DNA from: Cohnella zeiphila
GTDB taxonomy: Bacteria; Bacillota; Bacilli; Paenibacillales; Paenibacillaceae
DNA: 64,000 nucleotides
NCBI RefSeq assembly: GCF_014212055.1
Contig: NZ_JACJVO010000009.1
Span: 513,487 to 577,486 of the forward strand
Direction of reading: 5' to 3'
Shown: one piece after another, positions 59,671-64,000 of the stretch
Position numbering within the stretch: position 1 is the stretch's first letter
How the letters are laid out: every line of letters starts with the position of its first letter
Notes under the pieces: generated by a model
What the model was told of the DNA's origin: nothing
The model's database searches: none
Seen by the model: only the letters and a program-made list of their open reading frames with translations
Program-made: the position numbers and the translations under genes

Positions 59671-60813
59671 ATGGAACCGGTGCTTTCTTTATCGGACCTG
59701 CTGGCCGATCATGCGGACAGCGGATCGTATGTAGAAGTCGCGGGTCAACGGTCGCGGACGTTCAGCCAGGACACGTTCTCCGCCACCATCCCGATGAATC
59801 GGTTGTTCTCCATCTACGAGATCGACCTTGAAGTTCAGCGGCAGCTCATCCCGAGGAACGTGTCCCAGCTGGTCGATTACCTGCTGCTGTATTTGGATCA
59901 CGGCCAGAACATTTATTTCCCGGGCATTATTTTGTCCGCGAGAGGCGCCGGCGTGTTCGATCCGGAACGCGGCGTCTACCGGCTCCAGCCGATGGAGAAG
60001 TGCTACGTCGTCGACGGGCAGCACCGGCTGGAGGCGTTCAAGCGGGTCATGGAGACGCTGCAAGGCAATTTGGCCCGGGCGAAGGACCGCAGGGAATACG
60101 AGAGAGCCGACGAGATTACCGCCAAGCTGCGCAAGCTTTACGAATTTCCGATGTCCGTCATGATTTACCTGGACATCAGCGCCAGGCAGGAGCGCCAGCT
60201 GTTCTCGGACATCAACAAGCTTCCCCGCAAGATCGGCGGGAACCTGGCGATGCTGCGGGAGCAGCGGCGTTACTATCATGTGATGGCGAGCCGGCTCGTC
60301 AAGGAATACCCGGTGATGAAGCGTCTGCCGACCGATATCTATTCCGAGCGGGGAAGAGGTCAGGATTACCTGTTCTCGTATTCTCTCCTGATCGAACTGC
60401 TCGTCGGGCTGTTCGAAGGACGCCTGAAGTCGGCGGCGCGGCATAACGGCTATTATTTCACGGAGCGGGACCTTCAGGAGCAGCTGGACCAGGCGGCTTT
60501 CTACTTCGAGAACTTGCTCGAGCGTCTGCCGGAGCCGGCTCCCGGAGAGCTGGTCTGGTCGGAGAACATCCAGATCGCGCTCGCGCTGTTCCTGCACCAG
60601 GAAGCGTTCAAGACCCAGCAGTTCAACCGATATACGCTTGTCTACGCGACGAAGATATTGCCCCATCTGGATTGGAACGAGATCTACAAGAACGACGAGA
60701 AAGACCGGTTGCCGCGAAGAAGCCGAATCATGAAAGCTTATCAGCATATTCGAGCCTTTTTTGACGAGCAGCATCTCTTTCTTATTACCGATCGGGAGGA
60801 CGATGCCGGATGA
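59671..60813 (+). CDS. DndB-like DGQHR-domain protein, first of a pair
   Basis: 380 residues (GGAGGTAAG upstream). Signature CYVVDGQHRLEAFKRV with DGQHR at 115-119, and the DndB-type FSDINKLPRKIGGNLAML. In DndB this domain, related to ParB/Srx folds, regulates or participates in DNA phosphorothioation. Here no dndA, C, D or E gene is adjacent, so it is an orphan DGQHR protein. A coiled coil (about 120-155) separates DGQHR from the DINK motif. The stop overlaps the next gene's start (ATGA at 60810). Confidence 0.85.
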   Translation: MEPVLSLSDLLADHADSGSYVEVAGQRSRTFSQDTFSATIPMNRLFSIYEIDLEVQRQLIPRNVSQLVDYLLLYLDHGQNIYFPGIILSARGAGVFDPERGVYRLQPMEKCYVVDGQHRLEAFKRVMETLQGNLARAKDRREYERADEITAKLRKLYEFPMSVMIYLDISARQERQLFSDINKLPRKIGGNLAMLREQRRYYHVMASRLVKEYPVMKRLPTDIYSERGRGQDYLFSYSLLIELLVGLFEGRLKSAARHNGYYFTERDLQEQLDQAAFYFENLLERLPEPAPGELVWSENIQIALALFLHQEAFKTQQFNRYTLVYATKILPHLDWNEIYKNDEKDRLPRRSRIMKAYQHIRAFFDEQHLFLITDREDDAG

Positions 60814-61976
60814 CGGAAGGCTTGAAGCTGAAGATGGCGATTCACCCGTATTGCGGAAAATACGGCCTTGCGACCGTATCGCTGCGGGTTCATGATCTGC
60901 TCAATTACACGGGAATCGATCCGTTCGTTCAGCGCAAGCTGAGCAGCGGCCAGCAGCGCAAGATCGCGAAGTACCTGCAGGAACGCGAGCTCGATCACGT
61001 CTTCTTCGGACCGGTGACGCTGTCGCTGCGGGACGTGGGCTCGCTCATGAAGGAGGACGATCACTTTATTCTCCTTCACGGATCGAAGCTGAGCATTCTG
61101 GACGGCCAGCACCGGATTATGGCGCTCGGCTATACGAACGAACAGCTCCAGAAGGAGACCCGCAAATACGAGCGGGAGCTCCGGAGACTGAAGCTCAAGG
61201 ACCGGCAATTCCCGGATGACGCCTGGGTCAAGGATATGCTGGAGCAAACGGAAGGCATCCTGAGCCAACTGGAGGCGAGAAGGCTCGACCTGCTGGAGAG
61301 CGAGCTGTCCGTGCAGATGTACGTGGGCCTCAGCGAAGAAGAAGAGCGGCAGCTGTTCGGGGACATCAATTCCAAGGTGCAGCTGGTCAGCAAGGAGCTC
61401 GGCCACGCTTTCGACGGCAGCGATCCGCTCAATACGGTACTGCAGCAAGTCGCGGCGAACAACGAGTTGCTGAGGACGGCCGGGATCGAGAGCCGCAACA
61501 ACCTGACCGCGTTCAACAAAAATTTCACTTGCTACAGCTGGCTGCACTCGATCGCTTCCCTGCTCTATTCCGGTACGATGCAGCCGTCCTACGAGCTTAC
61601 CCGGCGTATCCGCAAGGATCCGACGACGCACGTCGAGATTCTGCACCAGTTCATGAACGGGGTGCTGCCGAGCTTGCCCGCCCAGCCCGGACTCTCCGAA
61701 TATTTGTCCGCCAGCCGCGTCGTCCAGGAAGCGATCGCCCTGTTCGCGCACGAATATCTGGTCGGCGACAAAGGGTACCGCCGCGACTGGACCAACTGCC
61801 TGCAAGCGCTTCGCGACATCGACTGGACCCACGACAACGAGGACCTGGCCGAGGCGTTGGGCCGTCTGGACAACGGCAAAATCAATCTCGTCCACGAAAA
61901 ATCGATGCGCAAGCACGCGATCGTCATCCAATATTTGAAGGAGCGATACGAGCAGGCGAAATCGCTGACCGGCTGA
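60810..61976 (+). CDS. DndB-like DGQHR-domain protein, second of a pair
   Basis: 388 residues. Signature LSILDGQHRIMALGYTN (DGQHR 98-102) and LFGDINSKVQLVSKELGHAF. It has the same plan as the previous gene, but with a long coiled coil (about 110-175, KETRKYERELRRLKLKDRQFP) between the motifs. The two proteins are clearly paralogous yet divergent and translationally coupled, which suggests a heteromeric complex. No nuclease, methylase or restriction gene is near. Function unknown. Confidence 0.85.
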   Translation: MTEGLKLKMAIHPYCGKYGLATVSLRVHDLLNYTGIDPFVQRKLSSGQQRKIAKYLQERELDHVFFGPVTLSLRDVGSLMKEDDHFILLHGSKLSILDGQHRIMALGYTNEQLQKETRKYERELRRLKLKDRQFPDDAWVKDMLEQTEGILSQLEARRLDLLESELSVQMYVGLSEEEERQLFGDINSKVQLVSKELGHAFDGSDPLNTVLQQVAANNELLRTAGIESRNNLTAFNKNFTCYSWLHSIASLLYSGTMQPSYELTRRIRKDPTTHVEILHQFMNGVLPSLPAQPGLSEYLSASRVVQEAIALFAHEYLVGDKGYRRDWTNCLQALRDIDWTHDNEDLAEALGRLDNGKINLVHEKSMRKHAIVIQYLKERYEQAKSLTG

Positions 61977-61991
61977 AAATGCAGACGGTTC

Positions 61992-62026
61992 AAAAAGCCG
62001 ATCCCGTCTTCCGGGGTCGGCTTTTT
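61992..62026 (+). terminator. Terminator of the DGQHR pair
   Basis: AAAAAGCCGATCCC with GGGGTCGGCTTTTT, 14 bp with one G-T, a U-rich tail included. Confidence 0.9.
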
Positions 62027-62091
62027 GGCTTCCCCGAAAGTACTAGGATCTCCTAGAAGATTCGGCAAAGAGAGCCATGAACATTTCTTTC

Positions 62092-62190
62092 AAGCGTTCT
62101 TGCATAAAAATTCACGTTTTGAGACTATCCGATCAATAATAAAGATATGAAAAATCGCATTTCGTTGGTAAAATAGAACTATGATATAAT
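62092..62190 (+). promoter_or_regulatory. Promoter region of the agr-like cluster, candidate LytTR sites
   Basis: TATAAT at 62185-62190 lies 18 bases before the first start codon and serves as -10; no good -35 is seen. AGCGTTCTT (near 62093) and CACGTTTTG (near 62113), 20 bases apart and in direct orientation, resemble the two-repeat LytTR binding pattern; this is weak. The region is unusually AT-rich for this chromosome. Confidence 0.4.
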
Positions 62191-62207
62191 GAGGTGCGGG
62201 GGATCTT

Positions 62208-62858
62208 ATGTCGTTCATCATGTTTATAGCAGCCTCAATGCTAGAATACATATCCTTTTTCATTTTCGTCATGGTGCTGTTTCGCTTCTCGGTCAAAGAA
62301 AATATCTTGAAGTTTGTTCTAGGCGCGCTCATTCTGGCGTTCGTCTCCAACACGGTTCAGACCGAATCCTTGCAAGACATTTCTCCTCTGGTCAACATCA
62401 TCATTCTGTTCTTCCTGATCACCATCATCTTAAGATTGCGGTTGTTCCACGCCTTCATCATGGTCGCGATCGGGTACGTCGTACAAGCTTTCGTCCAGTG
62501 GGTGCTGTATTCGACGCTGATTCACTACGGCGTCTTCAAAGAGATCGAACCGTACACGCGCAACGGATATTCGGTACAGGGGATGACCTTCATGGCCATC
62601 TGTCTGATCTCTGCGTTCATCTACTACACCAAAGGCGGCTTCAGCTACATTCAATCTCACAGCCGGTTTTACAAAGACAGCTTTCGCGGCAACAAGCTGT
62701 TTGTCGTCTTCATGGCGATCGGGCTTATTATCCTGATCGGCGTCAACGTGGTTTATATCGCATCGTACGAGATTCCGAGCGACTTGCTGACGGCGATGGT
62801 TGCGATTCTTGTCGTTCTGATCATATTGATTTATTTTTCCATTCGAAAGGACGGTTAA
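62208..62858 (+). CDS. Seven-helix AgrC-like membrane protein without kinase domain
   Basis: 216 residues with seven hydrophobic segments (about 1-24, 33-52, 57-77, 80-105, 123-140, 160-183, 190-211), like the receptor half of AgrC or of a membrane inhibitor. The frame ends in FSIRKDG just after the last helix, with no HisKA, HATPase or GHKL motif. Starts with GGGGGAT RBS. Next gene, agrB-like, starts one base after its stop. Candidate receptor or regulator of a peptide made by the same operon. Confidence 0.8.
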   Translation: MSFIMFIAASMLEYISFFIFVMVLFRFSVKENILKFVLGALILAFVSNTVQTESLQDISPLVNIIILFFLITIILRLRLFHAFIMVAIGYVVQAFVQWVLYSTLIHYGVFKEIEPYTRNGYSVQGMTFMAICLISAFIYYTKGGFSYIQSHSRFYKDSFRGNKLFVVFMAIGLIILIGVNVVYIASYEIPSDLLTAMVAILVVLIILIYFSIRKDG

Positions 62859-62859
62859 G

Positions 62860-63390
62860 ATGATTGAGCGATTGGCCTTGTCCATTGCGACGTCCATCAA
62901 GAAAGTGGACGCCGAGCAGACGCCGAGCATCGAAGTAATGAAGTTTTCGCTCATTACGATCCTGCATACGCTGGCGACCGTTCTCATCGTCTTCATTCTG
63001 AGCTGGGTCACCGGCAAGCCGCTCGTCACGATGTACGGAATGGGCTATTTTATGCTGCTTCGCTTCTTCTCCGGAGGCTACCATATTCAATCGTCCTCGT
63101 TGTGCACGGTGCTGTCCGTTCTTCTGATGTTGGCGGCTCCGTTCATTCCGCTGGGGGACCATTGGGTTCTGATTGCCAATATCGTCAATGTTGTCATGAT
63201 GCTCGTATTTTCTCCGTCAAACATTAAAGGATTTGCGCAAATTCCGGAGAAGTATTTTCCTATCCTTAAGTTGGTTTCGGTGGCGATTGTCTGCGCGAAC
63301 TTCTGGCTTCAAGATCCGACGCTCGCTATCCTTACCATATTTCAGTCCATTCTGCTTTTATTTAAACAGGAAGGAGGCGAATCCGCATGA
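62860..63390 (+). CDS. agrB: AgrB-like autoinducer peptide-processing protease
   Basis: 176 residues, five hydrophobic helices. The catalytic pair His75 (LRFFSGGYHIQ) and Cys82 (SSSLCTVLSV), seven residues apart, has the spacing of Staphylococcus AgrB (His77/Cys84). AgrB cleaves the AgrD propeptide and forms the thiolactone ring. Its stop overlaps the agrD start (ATGA at 63387). Confidence 0.93.
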   Translation: MIERLALSIATSIKKVDAEQTPSIEVMKFSLITILHTLATVLIVFILSWVTGKPLVTMYGMGYFMLLRFFSGGYHIQSSSLCTVLSVLLMLAAPFIPLGDHWVLIANIVNVVMMLVFSPSNIKGFAQIPEKYFPILKLVSVAIVCANFWLQDPTLAILTIFQSILLLFKQEGGESA

Positions 63391-63512
63391 AGAAACAAAT
63401 GGTCGTAGGCGTCGCCAAGCTGCTCGGCGTCGTTGCCGTTGTATTCGTCAGCACGGCATGCTTCTGGATCCTGCACCGTCCGGAAATTCCGGCCGAATTG
63501 AAGCGCGCGTAA
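63387..63512 (+). CDS. agrD: AgrD-like cyclic lactone autoinducer propeptide
   Basis: 41 residues, too short for routine gene finders. N-terminal amphipathic segment (KKQMVVGVAKLLGVVAVVFV), then the signal-peptide core TACFWIL, whose Cys plus four residues would close a 5-residue thiolactone as in AIP-I, followed by the charged tail RPEIPAELK, similar to the EVPKEL tail of S. aureus AgrD. RBS AAGGAGG just upstream; start overlaps agrB. Predicted mature signal ends at the Leu of CFWIL (inference). Confidence 0.9.
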   Translation: MKKQMVVGVAKLLGVVAVVFVSTACFWILHRPEIPAELKRA

Positions 63513-63530
63513 AGAAACGGAGGGAGCGAA

Positions 63531-63923
63531 ATGTCTTTCTTCCGCTTATTGGATGGGAATGGAGAGCCGATTGAGGTAGCGATCGACGAGGTCCTGGCCA
63601 TCCGGCCGACTTCGAGCGGTCCGGAATTCCACACGAAGCGCGGAGTGTTCTATTATCCGACGACGCTGGAGGAATTTCAGGCCCTCCTGGGAGACGCCGG
63701 ATTCGAGCGGCTCGATCGCGGCAATTTGGTCAACATGAACCACGCCAAGGCGTTTGATAACAAAAGCCGTAAAGTCTATTTCGAAGAATCGTGGGACAAG
63801 GACAGTTTCTTCGCCACGGTCTCCGAAGCCAACATGCACAAAGTAATGCACCTGGTCCGGGAGCAGGAGTCCTCCTACTCGGCCTCGCAGAAGCCCCTGT
63901 TCTGGAAACGTAGCAAGGCATAG
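63531..63923 (+). CDS. LytTR-domain DNA-binding regulator without receiver domain
   Basis: 130 residues: a single LytTR domain (about 15-110; IDEVLAIRPTSSGPEFHTKRG, YPTTLEEFQALLGDAGFERLDRGNLVNMNHA, KVYFEESWDKD). There is no phosphoacceptor receiver domain before it, unlike AgrA. GGAGGGAGCG precedes the ATG. It ends the agr-like operon, 18 bases after agrD. Receiver-less LytTR proteins (HdrR/BrsR) are controlled by a membrane partner; the seven-helix protein of this operon may play that part. Confidence 0.9.
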   Translation: MSFFRLLDGNGEPIEVAIDEVLAIRPTSSGPEFHTKRGVFYYPTTLEEFQALLGDAGFERLDRGNLVNMNHAKAFDNKSRKVYFEESWDKDSFFATVSEANMHKVMHLVREQESSYSASQKPLFWKRSKA

Positions 63924-63948
63924 CCGGGTCGCCGTGTCCCGCGCGTCA

Positions 63949-63984
63949 AGCCGTCCCCCGGATTCTTCGAACCGGGGGCGGCTT
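63949..63984 (+). terminator. Terminator of the agr-like operon
   Basis: AGCCGTCCCCCGG with CCGGGGGCGGCT (one bulged T), then TTTT. Confidence 0.85.
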
Positions 63985-64000
63985 TTCGTATTATTAGGTC

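Noticed and set aside
59671..61976. Complete Dnd phosphorothioation locus
   Set aside because: Only DGQHR proteins occur; no cysteine desulfurase, PAPS-reductase-like DndC, DndD or DndE.
62208..62858. Full-length AgrC sensor kinase
   Set aside because: The reading frame stops after the seventh helix and the following gene is agrB; no kinase motifs appear in any frame downstream.

Overview
The window is a high-GC (about 60% by eye) stretch of a spore-forming, Gram-positive chromosome. Spore-coat genes, a Spo0E-like phosphatase, ytxC, prkA, LiaFSR, a SAM-I riboswitch on methionine genes, a T-box on thrS, an AbrB-like regulator and an SLH-domain protein all point to the family Paenibacillaceae (Paenibacillus or Cohnella type); this is inference from gene content. 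I saw no rRNA, tRNA, CRISPR array, phage module or intact insertion sequence.

Layout. 1-9.2 kb: coat proteins, an alaR/alaT-like pair, spo0E-like gene, a cobU-like/adenosyltransferase/RluA/Spx-like overlap operon, an M50 protease, a second aminotransferase and a 5'-3' exonuclease. 9.2-16.8 kb: ArsR plus two SRPBCC genes, a cysteine synthase remnant, a gamma-glutamyltransferase-like gene, a possible structured RNA or small mobile element, a 2-hydroxyacid dehydrogenase, bacterial nitric oxide synthase and an HRDC protein. 16.8-26.2 kb: MATE pump, CorA with a structured leader, the SAM-riboswitch metA-metI-metC operon, an EAL protein, mqnC and three tandem 67-bp hairpin repeats. 26.2-34.6 kb: GGDEF protein, ytxC, T-box-thrS, 3D-domain protein, ECF sigma factor, a small unknown gene with a perfect GlnR box, and amt, also with a perfect GlnR box. 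34.8-45.1 kb: liaFSR, yugN-like gene, htrA, a two-component system whose sensor domain is compositionally foreign, ispH, a DUF2062-like gene and DAHP synthase. 45.2-57 kb: regulator/membrane pair, flavin oxidoreductase, a beta-type glnA with GlnR boxes, thpR, serC, trmL, AbrB-like gene, a 36-residue membrane protein, a probable PLP pseudo-enzyme, Rieske protein, nuclease-like protein and prkA. 57-64 kb: SLH protein plus small secreted partner, two overlapping DGQHR (DndB-like) genes, and an agr-like quorum-sensing cluster.

How they work together. Three nitrogen promoters (amt, glnA and the 116-residue unknown gene) carry the same TGTNA-N7-TNACA operator, so the unknown protein is predicted to belong to nitrogen control. 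Methionine synthesis (metA, metI, metC) is grouped under one SAM-I riboswitch; the MetA residue at 111 predicts acetyl-CoA use. LiaFSR and HtrA with its adjacent two-component pair are two envelope-stress modules side by side.

The most novel candidate is the terminal agr-like cluster at 62.1-63.9 kb. It has AgrB and a 41-codon AgrD, but the receptor-like seven-helix protein has no kinase domain and the LytTR regulator has no receiver domain. That suggests a peptide-signalling circuit without phosphotransfer, resembling LytTR regulatory systems (HdrRM/BrsRM type) joined to AgrBD. Other strong candidates are the paired DGQHR operon without any dnd genes, the GlnR-controlled small protein, and the structured leader of corA.
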